NCBI GenBank assembly: GCA_033030425.1
Contig: JAUFSD010000015.1
Location: 558,001 to 622,000, forward strand
DNA length: 64,000 nucleotides
Direction of reading: 5' to 3'
Source: Verpa conica
Taxonomy: Eukaryota; Ascomycota; Pezizomycetes; Pezizales; Morchellaceae
The notes beneath the pieces are model-generated. The model was not told where the DNA came from. It searched no databases and saw only the letters and a list, made by a program, of their open reading frames with translations. This document shows, piece after piece, positions 1 to 15,299 of this stretch. The position numbers were made by a program, and so were the translations under genes. Position 1 is the stretch's first letter, and every line of letters starts with the position of its first letter.

Positions 1-1825
1 CCATTCCAAACCCTCCCTCGGCTTGACTTTTTGTAGGTGTATCTATGCCGGCTGGAAAAGTGGAAGGAAGGAATCTCTAAAGCGGCCAGGGTTAGGTCAG
101 GGTCTGCTTCCTTTCAGGTGCCCGGTCTGATCGAACCTAAAAGCTGTAGCTTGTGGCGTGAAACTCGAGATCGGGGTACTGCGATTTAGTATTATCAAAC
201 AAGTGATGCCTGTATGCCGTAGGCTCCCGTGGTACACGCATCACTGATCGATTGCAGACACACTTGAGAATGGCAAAAAGCAATTGTCGAAGAGCGGGGT
301 TCATAATAGCTATTGTTATTGGCTGTATTTCCCTGAAGCACAACTGTCAAGAGTCTGGTGTTGCACTGCTTTAGACAAGACAGGAAACGATGTGTTTGGC
401 TAGGTCGCCTACCCATCAACACTTTCCTACTATACTAGTAAGGACAGCTCTCCCCTATCCTTTTTACAGTCGCCGGTCAGTATCTTGGGCTTGGCGGCCC
501 AGGTGTTATCTTGATTGGGGTATATCTGACGCCCCTGCTTTGTCTATCACAGCTTTTGTTGTTTCTACATAAGAGTACCAACCAAAAGATTGTTTCTATC
601 ACGGCGGAGTATCACAACTCCGCTGCCTCTGCATATACCCACAGAAAAAAGCAAATATCTAACTGAGCAAAGAAAAAACTCGTAAAGTACTAAACAGATG
701 ACTAGAGGGTATCCAATCCCTTATCAACACTAAGCCTAGCTCGTTTCGCAGAATATGACCAGTGGAAGGAACTCGCCTGCCCCTCCAAGTCATCTAGGCT
801 CTTGGAAACCAATACCAAATACTACCCATAGGCCTTGCAGATACAATAGTGCAAATTGAGCTCGTGACTTACACTAATGCCGGGGAAATCTTTAGATCTC
901 ATTCTAAGCCCGAGGGCTTTAGAAGTCATGTTTGTTTTATCACATTTAAAAGCCATGTCTCTTCTAATTCTTTGTTTTTGCTATGTACTCTACATCAAAG
1001 GTGCAAAAGGATATGCAGAGAATTTTTTTCCTAGGCTCTACTAAATATCGCAGGGTCAACAACTTCGGCAACCTTACAGACTTCCCGGAAAAAGTAAAAT
1101 CAATATTTTATCTCATAACAAGTCATCAAGAAAAACTAGAGGCTGAAGAAGTTTCAGGTTCCTACTTATGAGTGATAGAGACTGGCTGCTGCCTTGATCT
1201 TATATCAAAAAAATAAAAATATATATCTGATAATGATGATATGTTGCATATGTCTTTACCCCAAGGGACAGACTCATGAATCATCACTCGGGAAGAGTCA
1301 GATTTAAGGTTATTTACGTCATTTCTTCGTACAGCCTGATCGCAAGCGACATGTAGTTTCCCTGGGGTTACTGGCTCTAGGCAGCATACCTCATGTTGTC
1401 CTTAGTAATTAACCTGCAAGCTGCAAGTTTGGCAGTCATAAGGCAAGTGTTGGCACTTTGACGCGAAGTACGCACCTCCCATTGTAGATGAGGGAAGGTG
1501 TCACTAATCTTGCCGTTGCTCATAGATACCCAACTTCCACTCGGACAATTGGTACACAAAACCTCCCGAAGTGGGGGCCACGATGACAGCGACGATCAAG
1601 ATCCTGGAGGCTTGGCGCATCTGTGCGTGGCATCACTGACCTCGTCCCCTTAGTAAAGAACAGACTGGTTTTTTCTCCTCCTCTACCCTTCTGCTAATAT
1701 CCAAGCCCGGATGAGAGTCTAATCAGAACTTCATACACAAGTAAGGGAGCATGCAGTACCAGTTATAAAGACAGTGAGCTTTACTAATTCACATATAGAA
1801 CAGACCCCTGTCCCACTTCAACACT
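1..1825. other. Intergenic, no gene recognised
   Basis: Only scattered reading frames of about 60-75 codons occur here, on both strands, and none shows a domain or a conserved-looking composition. The last 100 bases before 1826 are probably the promoter and leader of the ankyrin gene. Nothing else can be supported. Confidence 0.6.
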
Positions 1826-2914
1826 ATGCCCCTCCTCAGCTTTCCAAACGAGCTGCTTCTCATGATCGCAAAGGAGCTTGATAAGCCGAGGGATATCAGC
1901 TCCCTACTACAGACAAATCACCGTTTTGCCTATCTCTTAACACCAGTACTCAACGACATCGCACTTTGGGCCAAACACTATAAGGAGGCTGCACTATTCT
2001 GGGCAGCAGCGAGGGGTCATGAGCCGATGGTCAAGCTGCTGTTAGAGAAGGGTATTGAGATTTACATCAGAGATGGTAGCAGGAAGTTGATCCACCGCGC
2101 ACCAGGAGTATGCGATGATGCAACGATACAACAAGTGTTGAAGGAAGGCGCCAATCTCATAGTCGGAGATAGGAGTAGTGGGCTCTCCGCGCTTCAGTGG
2201 GCCTCATTTTATGGGTCTGAACCGATGGTCGCACTATTACTATCGAAAGGGGCGGATACCAGTATTCAAAACAGTCACGCTCAGACGGCACTCTGCTTGG
2301 CGATCGAACGCAAACATAAGGCAATAATCAATCTATTGCTAGAGAAGGTAGATGTTACATTCACGGATAAACACCATAGAACCCCGCTTCATATTGCAGT
2401 AGAACATTGTGGTATAGCGGCTGTGAGGTCGTTGCTGGAAAGGGGGGCTGATGTCGCCGCTGTTGATATTGATGCTCTCACGCCACTTCTGATGGCAGTT
2501 CAACGGGGTGACGAGGCACTTCCGTTAGTTGAGGTGCTAATAGAACGCGGAGCGAGTATCGAGGTTCAAGATATCCTTGAGCGGACGGCACTTCACCTTG
2601 CGGCAGCTGTAAAGGGGGGTAAAGGGGTTAAGACGCTGGAGTTATTGCTAGAGAGAAGTTCTGATATAAATGCCCGGGATAATTATCGGAGAACACCACT
2701 TCATTTAGCTGTTCAATACAAATGCCCTGCTATTGGCCTGCTATTAGATAAAGGCGTAGCTATTGACGCGCAGGATATCTTTGGAAGAACGGCGCTGTTG
2801 TTGGCTGCACAGAGGGGGTCAAGTACGGCAGTGAGATTGTTGTTGGATAAAGGGGCTGATGTCACTATATCAGATTATTGCGGAAGAATGGTACCTAAGT
2901 CAGTAATAGAATAA
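1826..2914 (+). CDS. F-box-like ankyrin repeat protein
   Basis: Single-exon gene of 362 aa starting at an ATG at 1826. Residues 1-45 read like an F-box (LSFPNELLLMIAKEL, then a leucine/asparagine/arginine stretch), a motif that docks onto Skp1 in SCF ubiquitin ligases. From about residue 50 to the end there are roughly nine ankyrin repeats, with recurrent units such as LLLEKGAD, RTPLHLAV and GRTALLLAA, which form a protein-binding solenoid. F-box plus ankyrin proteins are expanded in filamentous fungi and are usually dispensable, fast-evolving genes. The protein ends shortly after the last repeat, so it may be slightly shortened. The target is unknown. The gene stands alone, with stop-rich DNA on its 3' side. 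Confidence 0.85.
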   Translation: MPLLSFPNELLLMIAKELDKPRDISSLLQTNHRFAYLLTPVLNDIALWAKHYKEAALFWAAARGHEPMVKLLLEKGIEIYIRDGSRKLIHRAPGVCDDATIQQVLKEGANLIVGDRSSGLSALQWASFYGSEPMVALLLSKGADTSIQNSHAQTALCLAIERKHKAIINLLLEKVDVTFTDKHHRTPLHIAVEHCGIAAVRSLLERGADVAAVDIDALTPLLMAVQRGDEALPLVEVLIERGASIEVQDILERTALHLAAAVKGGKGVKTLELLLERSSDINARDNYRRTPLHLAVQYKCPAIGLLLDKGVAIDAQDIFGRTALLLAAQRGSSTAVRLLLDKGADVTISDYCGRMVPKSVIE

Positions 2915-4866
2915 ATGGGCAGAAAAAAACTCTGTCTTTTTTGGTTGATTTCATTGAATTCCTTATCTGGGAGTAGGATTGACATAGATCTTTTTTTAAT
3001 ATTTACATAGGTGTCTAGAGAAGCTTGGGGGGGGTATTTTAGATTAGAGTAATTTATCATGGACTCTGGCTCCGTATTAAGTCGAGAGAATGTTGGATGA
3101 CCCGTAGCTTGTTAAAGTACACTCCTTGGGCCTTTAAGATATCTCTCGAGAAACTTTTTCAGTCACCAGTAGAATTACTTTAAGATCGTATATTCAGTCA
3201 CAGGCACGCACTCGTCTTAATTATTTTGCATGTTGACGATTATCATTTATACATGGAGCCCTAAAGCTATGGTAATCGATATACACATATAGTCCTTATC
3301 CAGTATATGGTATCGAGCAAGCTTAGTAAAGTAGAGAAAGCCCTAGGTGCCTATTAGGGGCATATTATAAGGACTTGGAATACCAAGTCTCCCTAAGCAT
3401 TAAGAAAGCAATATACTCTCTAGATTCCGGAGGGTTATCTACCTAGGAGACAAGTATTACTATTAGTGTTGAGTACTGGTTGGAACTATATTCTATAGGT
3501 GCTAGCTCGAAATATATTTATAAGATCTACTTCTATAAATTAGGGCAAAGTTTTGCGTTAAGCTATCGCCTGATAAAAGCGTTTCTGATTCACAAAGAGC
3601 CAGAGCCTTATCATATACCAAGAGAAGTAGATTGTAGGGTAGTAGTATAAGTATGGAATATATGCATAATACCATTAGCCTAAATCATATACGTGAGAAC
3701 CTGAGAGACCAGAGAGAGTTAGTCTAGGTTCAGATGACAGCTACATAGATTAGGAGTTATAGATTATGCACCGAGTAGATGTAATTTATTATGGATATTC
3801 TAGATGATTTAGGCATGCATGCATGTATCTAGACTTTGTAAATCTCTACAAGTTGTCTTGCTCCCGCTTAGAAGTGCATGTATCACAAAGGTAGAACCTA
3901 CTTAGGACTATCCTTTTGACAACGTGTCTGCATTTCCGATGGTGTAACTTGGTCTTGGGTGGCATCTTACTTTCTTTTCGGCTGTCGGGACAGCGTCCGT
4001 CACCTTGGTGTAATAGCACTGCCACTTCTATACTTAAATACTCATATGGTATCACTCGGTCTCCGTTTGTACGACGATATTCTCCGGGTTAGGCTATGTG
4101 ACTCTGTACCTAGTAAATCTTACAAATTTACATTATAACCTAGCTCTATATAGAAAGAATACCCACCTATACCCATGAACAAAAGGTCGGCTGCAACCGA
4201 ATCTATTTAAGCCAAGATATGCACACCCACTATTGTGATTGTTTACCATACTCTATTATCTTTTGGGGGTTGATCATCGTAGGTAGGTAAAGCGTGGATT
4301 GACGTGCGTGGAAGATATATATATACATATATATATAAAAAGTCTACGCTGTATTAAGGTAATACTTATATGTATTATTCTTGCGGTAGTGCCTCTGGTT
4401 TCCATGTCTTAAACTAAATTATAATGCACCAGCGGGAAACCAAATCTCAAGATAATTCACGCTATAACTGATTGTAAGTATCATGTCGGGCATGTGGCTA
4501 TTGTTTGCAGTACATCCACTGTATCAGGAATTATTTAGCCACATTTATAGATAACTGCTAACCCCAATTGGTTACTTCTGTCTATTCTATCAGAATCGTT
4601 TCCATTTTGTTATTTTTCCAATTATCACTATATAACAATCTTAGCACTCCGCTATTTCCACCCAAGTATATAGGTGTTTTTAAATGTCTGCTATATCTAC
4701 CATCCAAAACATGCCACGATCAAAACAGAATAAAAATTCCTCAATAAGGAGAAACTATAAAATATAAATAAAAATCGCGACTTGATCCTATTCTATTGAT
4801 TTTAATCCCATTCATATGCATCCAAAATCATCACCCTGGTCCCTCCCTCATTGTAATCATCGGTGA
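2915..4866. other. AT-rich, stop-rich intergenic region
   Basis: About 1.9 kb with only one or two spurious 60-70 codon frames. It is rich in TA, TATA and CTAG-like steps and holds an (AT)n tract near 4314-4338. The composition fits decayed, possibly RIP-mutated DNA, but no transposon remnant is recognisable by eye. Confidence 0.5.
4314..4338. repeat. (AT)n microsatellite
   Basis: Alternating AT dinucleotides with one C interruption, in intergenic DNA between the ankyrin gene and the transporter gene. Confidence 0.8.
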
Positions 4867-7197
4867 TTAATCAACACACTGGCATCTCTCATCTGGGTCT
4901 GCGTCCCTCCTTCTATCGCCTAGATTTGGACAGCTTTCCGCCAGCCTGGGATCCACACATTTGAACGCAATCATCCAGCTCTTTTCCATCACACGCCCAA
5001 AGGAGGGGTGATCAGGTTCATCGGCACTCTTCGCCTCCTTGTGGATCCAGTGCTTCTTGTCGCTTTCTAATAGGGTTTTTAGATGTTCGTAGGCATGCTT
5101 TGGTGTACCCCTAATGCGTTTGGCAGAGACAATGAATTGTCCTGAGGACGACAAGAGTATATTGGCAGGAGGACAGAGCTCAGAATAGATAGCAGAGAAG
5201 ATATCAGGGACGCGGCTCAAGTCCTCCTTTTTACCCCACGGATCCTTGCATGATTCGCAAGGACAGCTACCGTATCCAGAACCAAGAGAAAGTACACCGG
5301 TCTTAGGTCTAAAAAAGTCCTCAATACGATTCGTGATTTTTATAAGATCCTTAAACTCGGCATTGAGAAATAAGGTGTGCTCTGCGAGATCGTCCCATTG
5401 CTCCACAATATGTGAAAGGTAGGTGCTGTCTTCCCCCCCAGCACTTGTCACTCCCTTCACTGCAGCTGCGTCGGTACTTTGCTTGATAGACAACTGGTCT
5501 AATTTTGGGTCCTTAAAGTAGATAACAACATTCGGGTCAAGCCCAGCGAAAGCAGTAATATCTTTGATCTGTTTCAAATTATAGCCGACCTTTGATGGAA
5601 CTTCGGCATTCATACTGATGACGATATCAAGCTTTCGCTTGGGGGTATAGCTTTCATCAGGGGTGCTACTTGGGAGAATACCTGGCAAGACCGCTGAAGA
5701 ATCGGATAGCCGTACGCCTGTATATTCTGAGTTGCTGCCATCTTTTCCATATAAGGATCCTAAACCCAACAAAACGAAGAGGATAGTTGCGCCAAGGAGG
5801 GTAGCCTTTCGTACGGCTGGGTATTTATCGCCAAAATTTCGCCATGCCACTGTGCCATCATTTCGGATCTTGATGTAGCTCTCCCGAAGTTTATCGGATC
5901 CAAGCTTGTAATTAACAAGACCTCCTAGTGCAATGCTGTAACCAAACATCTGAAGGAGACTAAGTGGATCCCTCCAAATAAGAACCGAGGCAACGACAAG
6001 AAGGATATCCTTGAGTACACCGCACAAGGTGAGAACCAATGAGGAAGTTTTTCCAATCTGTCGTCTAATTAGTCTTAATGCACTAGAATCATCCATGTTC
6101 ATATATTGCACTTACCAAAAATACGACTGAAACATTTAAACAAAATGCCACCATAGCGTTGAGTAATAGAGTAAACAAACCGACTCTGGCAATATCGCCC
6201 AATCCCAGCTTAGATGACTCGAGAATGAGGTACATGAAAAAGTTCATTCCTGCACAGACTGGCGCAAAATAATATAAGGATACCAAAGGATCCATCTTGA
6301 ACTCGGCCGATGACAGGAGCCTTTGAACCATCACGAGACGGATAGCCTCGAAAGCGATACCAGTGACTTGGTAGATGAAGCCAACAAGGTCGAACGCAAA
6401 TTCCCCATAAGAAGCAATTATGACACCGATAACGATGAAAGAAACATTGCCCAGAACCTTGAGATTCGGCGAATCGATCCCTAATCCCCACCCAGCGATA
6501 AGTACAGCTACCGGGGTAGTTGCCTATGCAGGTCATAGTAAATATTAATATAGTATTATTTCATAGTTTGAGGGAGAAGAGTCGCACCTTCAACATCTGA
6601 ATGAAGGAAACGCTCAGGTAGAGATACGCCTTATTGCTGCAAATCAGACTCAAGCTAAAAAAGAATCCGATAGGTACAATCGCTCTAAGATAGATACGCC
6701 CAGTCATCTTAACAGTGTGGCGGCCATCAAGAAGGGTAGACGTCCTCGCGAGAACCTGCGTCGCGACGGTCGCAAATATAAGATGCCAGGTTGTCAGGAA
6801 TATTGCTATATTGATCGAATTCCCATTTATTTAGCTACGGCCCTTGCAGGTGCGAAATGAAGTACTGCGGGATGGATTTGCCGGGAGTCTTACGGAATTC
6901 TATGGTAGAGAATAGTTAGAAATTGAATCTTTCGTCAAACAATAGGAAAGCTTACCAAACTTAAGGCTAAATAAAATCCATTTGTTGAACAAGATAACGG
7001 ACGAACTCAAACTAATCCATACTCTACCAGGGGAACACTGTTAGTTTCTGACCGTCTTAGCCCATTGAATTGACCTAAACTTACGCTACATAGACTGCCG
7101 GGTGTACAGATGGTTTCGGAGGTGATGTAATATTTGGTACAGGAAGTGAACTCGAAGAATCGCCGTCCCCCCTATCAGAGGAATCGGCAACAGCCAT
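4867..7197 (-). CDS. TPT/DMT-family transporter fused to DUF3431 domain
   Basis: Five exons on the minus strand: 7197-7085, 7023-6956, 6805-6588, 6523-6116 and 6057-4867, giving 665 aa. All introns are GT-AG and the frame is continuous. Residues ~38-365 are a triose-phosphate/nucleotide-sugar transporter-type membrane domain, with about ten hydrophobic segments and the hallmark FNKWIL, TTWHL, SNKAYLYLSVSFIQMLK and GKTSSLVLTLCGVLKD motifs. It probably acts as an antiporter in Golgi or ER membranes. After a short linker, residues ~408-655 match fungal DUF3431 (DIVISMN start, an aspartate-rich centre, GQFIVSAKRI, final tryptophan/cysteine stretch) and add a cysteine cluster, CPCESC. DUF3431 has no settled function. 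The substrate cannot be read from the sequence. The gene lies head-to-head with UDP-galactopyranose mutase. The 150-nt intron 2 is the least certain boundary. Confidence 0.88.
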
Positions 7198-8538
7198 GGT
7201 TAAAGTTTAGGATAGAATATTGGTTGTGAACAAACGAAGGACAGATAAAACGAATGGCAGCGGACAAAGACGCAGAATATAGTACTGAGCGAGAACCACA
7301 GTAAGAGAAGAAAGTCAGGACGCGAACAAGAAGTGAGAAGGGAGCTCTGACTATCGAAACAGTAGGCTAAGAAGAATGAGGGGGTGAAGAGGTTAGGCCC
7401 TCTAAGATGGCGGCACCTAAACAGGGAAAAATGCGACAGAGGTTTTATTTCGATCCACAGGTCAACGTGCCACCAAGACGTTATCATATTAGCCCCTATT
7501 CAACTCCCCTGGAACCAGATCCCTATCGGACCCACCAAGCTGTATCTCTTCCGCTCTGCTTTGTAGGGAGAAGATGCTACTGGAATGTGATAAGATGGAA
7601 AACAAAGAAATGAGTGTATCTTTGATGGAATATACATGTACTCTACAACGAGAAATTGGCTACGGTAGCTAATGCTGGAGTATGAAGAGAAACTGGTGTT
7701 TCGAGTTAAACTAAAGAGATCTTAAGAAAGGTGGCTTCTAGATAGTGCATATAGTTACATTTATCCACTTGATCTAGATCGGGGAAACGTCACGGTCGTT
7801 CCGACAATTTTTTGCCCAGAAAACCCAGCGCGAACGCGAACCCTTGTCATACAATATGAGGCTCAAATAAACATTCGCTCATTACATGTATCTATTCGTG
7901 GACCCCGCCAAAAAATATCTGGGCAAGTCATGTGCTACGCATCCCACAGGTATCATTCCCGTGGGAGAAAAACTCAACCGGCCATCTTCACATATAACCA
8001 TTACATATAATATATTTGAGGTTTAAGCTCTTCGCGGACACCCTAAGAAACTCCCCTGGATGTTGACACGCGTATACACAACCCGGGATAAGCACAGCGG
8101 AAGAGGGCCCGTCAAACAAGGCGTAAGCAATTGGGATAATCACATACCTACAACTAGGTTTAGCACTCTTCGGAAATTGCTATTGATGAGCAGTTCTGCC
8201 GTGTAGCCCATTTTGTATGATCATCATCAACATGAGATCACCCCCGTTTCTAGTTGTTTGGCTGGGAATGGCTGTCGTTCCCCGTTGGTTAGCGGTAAGA
8301 CGTTGAGGCTTGAGTCCAGGGCTTCAGCCCAGTTTTCAATCTAATCGTAACTCGCCTGTATACAATGTGCGCGCGTCCACGTCCCCTTTCCCCTCTCCCA
8401 CTTCTTATCCCCCTCCTCCTTCTCAACTACCTCAAGTATAGAATTCTCCTCGATAGACAGTTATTTTCATCTTATCTCAATTGCAATTCTCTACCTTAGC
8501 TGTATCTAATTTCACCTCCTGTTAACCTCCACGTTCTC
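7198..8538. promoter_or_regulatory. Shared divergent promoter region, transporter / UGM
   Basis: 1.34 kb between two divergent start codons (7197 minus, 8539 plus), containing no credible gene. It holds two copies of the palindrome TACATGTA (7633-7640 and 7883-7890) and a pyrimidine-rich stretch at about 8380-8440, just upstream of the mutase, typical of fungal promoters. Co-regulation of the two genes is inferred from arrangement only. Confidence 0.5.
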
Positions 8539-10584
<2,046 letters not shown>

Positions 10585-12651
10585 GTGTTTGTCAGCTCAT
10601 TAGACTTAGATACACTGTTTTATGTTTATGAGCGAGCGGTTACATAGTCTAGATGAAGAAACGTTCTTTTTATTTCTTGCCTCTCTTGTGTTAAATACCA
10701 TACCCCCGGGCATTTTTTTCTTCTAGGTTAGGATTTAGATACTGGCGGTATAATACTGTTACAAGATTTTACAGGGATTGAATAAATCAGTAAAGTATCT
10801 TCTGAACGGAACATTGGCGTCATTGTAGAAACTCCAGTCAGAAAACTCAAGAGCTAAAATAATGCATGATTGTCTTAAACTAGTCGCCGATCTAACCTCT
10901 TGGTGATGAGATACTGACCTACTCAATGTGCCACCTTCAGAGAGAACTGTGTCAGAGATAAGTAGATAACTAGCAGCAGAGCATGCGACAACTACATCCC
11001 TCTTCTGTGTGATGCGACTTCAATTGAGAGCCTGTATAGAGAATGCGGCCGTTAGCACTATTCGAACTTTACCTCCTTGTAGGGGGAATAAACCTCGCGT
11101 GCTTCTATCCGCCCACACCTCGATAAACTCAAAACCCCAACGATGACAAGACGCCAGTACCACTTCTACCCCCATAACTCATCGGGAAATTCAACTTCTC
11201 CGCTAACCACCCTGGATAGAATCCCCTCTATACCTCTCCAACATCACACAGCCCTACAAAGCACCCATTACGGTCATTGGGACCGCAACCACAGCAACCC
11301 ATATCATCGTCATTGAAATGTTTGAGAGACGTATCAAGTTCTGATTTTCTCACCGCACCGTTTGCCTCAGTACCCCCTATTCTTCAGCGAGCTAGCGGAT
11401 CCCGGTATTGGGAACGAAACTCTGCTTTGGCATTTTCTTGTCACATGGAAAGGTGGGGTTTGTAGCCGGAATAATCGAGTGATAATCTATGATAACGGTG
11501 CACGTGATAAGGATGCCGTCTTAGACATCCGAGTGCCTGTTTAACCCATATCGTAAGCACGAGTTCCTGCGTCACCAAACAACCCGCTCTAGCCTCATGA
11601 ACCAGGCCCATGGCGGAGGAAAGGGGTTGATGTGTTGCGGCTGTGATATATGTGGCTTGTTATTTGCCAAGCCAGTTCCCTTCCTAATGGGGTGACATTG
11701 CTCTGCCAAACCGCCATGTAAACTGAAAGTTACTCAATGCATGCTTTTAGGTAGAAATGAGGTACGGCTGTGCTTTGTTTTATGTTTGCAAGCTCTACAT
11801 TATTATGTTATAAGTGATATAAGGCTGAAATATTAGGCCGCAAAACTCTCAAGATTGACCATGCACCGGATGGAAGAACTCAACATTAAGCTGGCTTTAT
11901 GTCCATGGACTTTGATATTTGGGTTAGGATTATTAGTCTAGCACAAGTAATCGTATGTGTCGAGGTTGTGTGAGCTGTGGGCACATATTTTAGTGCTTAG
12001 AACGACATGCACAAAACAACAAAACTCCGCGTTTCTAGCGGGGAAAGGAGGTAAATAGTGTTCTTAGGGTAATTTTATACCTAGGGAAATATATTTTGTA
12101 AGCTTGTCTAAAGGGTATACGCGGTGGATGGTATATATCGATAGGTGATAAGCTTGAAGGGGCTTGCTTGTGAGAATAGAGAAATCGTTAGAGACCAGAT
12201 GAAATTAATCTTGGCCAAAACCAAATTTACGATCTCGGTTGTCCAAAAAATAGGGTCTATAAAAGTAGCTCCCTATAGAGTATGGCCGCTTTGAGATCCG
12301 ATTTCTCTCGACATGGCTTATACCGAGTACTAATATGTATAAAAGAAGGGTTGCTAAATTGAAGAAGTCCCCAAATACATAATATCACCTTCGATCCAAC
12401 AATCAAATCGGGGTAGTGAGCACCAAGAACACTAAATGTATAGTGAAAGTTTCTTACTGAAATTTATCTATAGGACAAAAGAGAAATCTAGAATAACAAA
12501 TACAAATACCAGGCTCATCCTCTATTTCCCAGACCATGCACACCAACCTTTCTCTCAGACACGACTAAGACAAGAAAATAAGAAAAAAATGGATGAAACG
12601 GATATAACGCCTAAATAAGTCTCCTTTCATCGGTGCGTCGAAAAATTGAAA
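10585..12651. other. Intergenic, no gene recognised
   Basis: About 2.1 kb between the 3' ends of UGM (+) and the HAD phosphatase (-), so both flanking genes converge on it. Only 60-codon frames without features occur. The first ~150 nt after 10584 and the last ~100 nt before 12652 are probably 3' untranslated sequence. Confidence 0.6.
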
Positions 12652-14160
12652 TTATTCCACCGCAGAAACCCCTCCTTTTAACAGGACTGGGTTTTGCATA
12701 TCAAACTGAAACTTAAAGTCCTCTCCCAGCTCCTTCCTCATTACTGTCACCACCGCGTGCAACACGTTTTCAAACACTCCCATACTCGCTGGGTTTTCTC
12801 TATCATTCTCATTTCCTTGATGCACACCGGTCTTTACCAGACAAGTATTCCAGCCGTAAAGATTTCCTCCTATGATGTCGCTCTGTGGGTTATCACCGAT
12901 CATGTATACGTTTTGCGGTAGCACCTTTTCCGAGTGGATCTCCTCCATCCAGGATGTAAGACACTCATCAGCGTAGGTGTAGGTAGCCTTTTCTGGTTTG
13001 CCGTAGATTGTACGCTCAAGCTCAACCCCGGTGATGGCTTTATACATGGCTTCGAGAGCGAGACGAAATGTACCCTGGGACATACGAGGATATTTGTGTT
13101 CGGTTGGGCACAGAAGATCACCTAGAAACCTGTTAGAATATGATTTGCTATGTGTTATTTTGATAGGACTAACCATGGGAGAAATAGATAGGGATACGTT
13201 GGCTAATTGGATCTTTTGCCTTTGTACCTAGACGCCCGTTCTCAGACTGTAGAAGATCCATGATGATTTGCGAGTCGGTAGCATAGTCTCTTGAATCGGA
13301 GAAGACTAGGATAGCATCGATGTTGGCTTTGCTGAAGTCTCTTGGTCGGGCGGAAGCTCTTTCCCATGTTCCGAATGTCCGGTATGGTGCAATACTCTCA
13401 TCCCAAGCAACAATATCGTTTGGAACAACCACATCTTTGAATCCGTACTTCTCGGCAACTTCTCGGCAGCGATATCCCTCACCTCCTACCACTAGAACAG
13501 TACCATAGTACTCTGCCAGTGCTGACATCGGAGTGTGCGATTGGATAAACTGCTTAGTCGAAATTGGTGAATTCAAGATCTTACTCAATTGTGCACAACG
13601 CTCTGCTTCTGGTTTTCCAGAGCCGTTGGTTAGGAAGATGTGTGGGATCTTGAGCCCGAGTTCGTTCTGCCCATTCAAGATCTCTAAGGTCTTTGCACCT
13701 TCGGGAATAACTCTGTCACCATGGACTAACACTCCATCAATATCAAAGATGAAGGCAATGTTCTTGGCTGCGGAAACCTTCTCTTGGGCGAGATCTTGAG
13801 CTTTCGAGGCGAGGATGTCGAATGATGGCTGCGATATTGGCAGTCCTGGACGATAAAGTTGGGAGGGGCGTTTCACCCGTGGAATCGGAAGGGAGGCACC
13901 GAATGAGTTTCGAGAACCCCGACGATCTCGTTGTGAAGGAGCAATTGAAAGTGAGTGCATCAGCTTCTCAGATTCACCCAAGGCTGAACGCGTAGCCTCG
14001 ATTTCGATAACACCTTCGTCGTAGCTACCAGGGATCGGAAGGCTTTTTTGGTCCCTAAGGGTAGTGTTAATACAGAACTATCACTGGGATTGAGAAATAT
14101 GTACAGTTTTTTTGCTTCGCCGTTAGATTTTTCGAAGTTGGACATGTTGGAAGTAGTCAT
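12652..14160 (-). CDS. HAD-superfamily hydrolase, HDHD5/CECR5 (yeast YKR070W) type
   Basis: Three exons on the minus strand: 14160-14105, 14054-13174 and 13121-12652, giving 468 aa. Motif I, FIFDIDGVLVHG, at about residue 115 supplies the catalytic aspartates of HAD phosphatases. It is followed by the class II substrate loop IFLTNGSGKPE, and the C-terminal half has the KP-(E)-x-Y and IGDNPQSDIIGGN motifs that bind Mg2+. This layout is that of the HDHD5/CECR5 family, several members of which are mitochondrial. The substrate is unknown. The N-terminal ~95 residues are serine/arginine-rich and low in complexity and could include a targeting sequence. The first intron (50 nt, donor at 14104) was placed because it joins the upstream ATG to the main exon in frame. 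An alternative start is the in-frame ATG at 13981. Confidence 0.9.
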
Positions 14161-15299
14161 AATGAAATTTAGGCTTAAAATAAATGTTTGTAGATAGAGA
14201 ATGTGTAGGGTGTGGAATAGATATAATGACTTGATAATGATGAGAGCTTTGGAGGGGGGCAGATTAAGTATTTATATGACCTGACCATGATTGATTAGAC
14301 ACAATTAAGTCGGACGACTGAATGAAGACACTAGCTTGCCCTCGAATTCACCGCCCGGTTTGAAGATAGTTACTCAGTGGATCCATAGTCTTCCGGGAAG
14401 CGGTTGCCGTACCTAACAAAAGGCTTTAGTGATGAGGATCACTCCCATCTCTCGGCTCTAGCTAATTTACTGAGGGATTAGGAATGTAGCATTCCCCTGT
14501 TAGTATTTGGTTTGGCTTGATTTGATTTGGTTTTGTTTGGTCTAGTTTTTTTTTAAAAAAAAAAAAAAAAAAACGATCTACAGGTACACTCATGTTTACT
14601 AACTTTTATATCCCGGCCGGTCACAAAAGAATATTTAGGAAGGATTAACCCTTTCAAATACCTCATTCTTCAAATTCTTATCGAGGGCCGAGGACGAGAG
14701 ATTGTTTGGAGATCTACTACTATCATAGTATGATAATGACATATAGGTTGTAATTGTGCAGTGGGGACGTCAGAGGCCCTAGACGGACACATACCCGGAT
14801 AAACCTAATGCAGCTAAACTTTAGTTCCACTGCGCGGAGCTGGCCGGAGAATTTTCTCATTGGAATTGCGTCATTACTTCGGCACTCCTGAATATCGGAT
14901 GCAAGGCCGGCATGAGATCCCTCGGTCGGAGTTTTGTTGTCAGATTCGGTGCATGGATTCGAAGATTATGTTCCGAAAGATCGACAGGTGAAGCTGCATT
15001 ACGGATAGAATACAGTCCTTTCGGTTAACTTCAGTGAGTGAAAAAACCAAACTCGTGGGCTTGGAAGCGGAAAGACCCTGGCGAAACATACCAGCAGCAA
15101 GTCGTTATTCTAGTAAACTTCTATCGGTCATGATCTTCTTCAGAAAATTCACGCGATGACATCAGAGCGGATATGCACGTCGGAAGACACAATTTTAGCT
15201 CATCAAGGTATAGTATCAAAGTAAATAATAGAGCACAGTGGGCCGATATAATCGACTTTGCTGCTCGAGAAAAAAAAACAGAACATACATATTTTCAAC
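14161..15299. promoter_or_regulatory. Divergent promoter region, HAD hydrolase / aldo-keto reductase
   Basis: 1.14 kb between divergent starts. A TATA-like stretch (tatttatatga) lies near 14270, about 110 nt upstream of the HAD gene start. A T9A19 homopolymer block at 14546-14573 is preceded by TTTGG-rich DNA. No gene is seen. Confidence 0.45.
14546..14573. repeat. T9-A19 homopolymer block
   Basis: Nine T followed by nineteen A, in the divergent intergenic region. It could be a nucleosome-excluding poly(dA:dT) tract or an old retroposed poly-A tail. Nothing recognisable lies upstream of the A run. Confidence 0.8.

Noticed and set aside
8281..8345. tRNA-like A-box (TGGTTAGCGG) upstream of UGM
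   Set aside because: No matching B-box or cloverleaf could be formed; probably chance.
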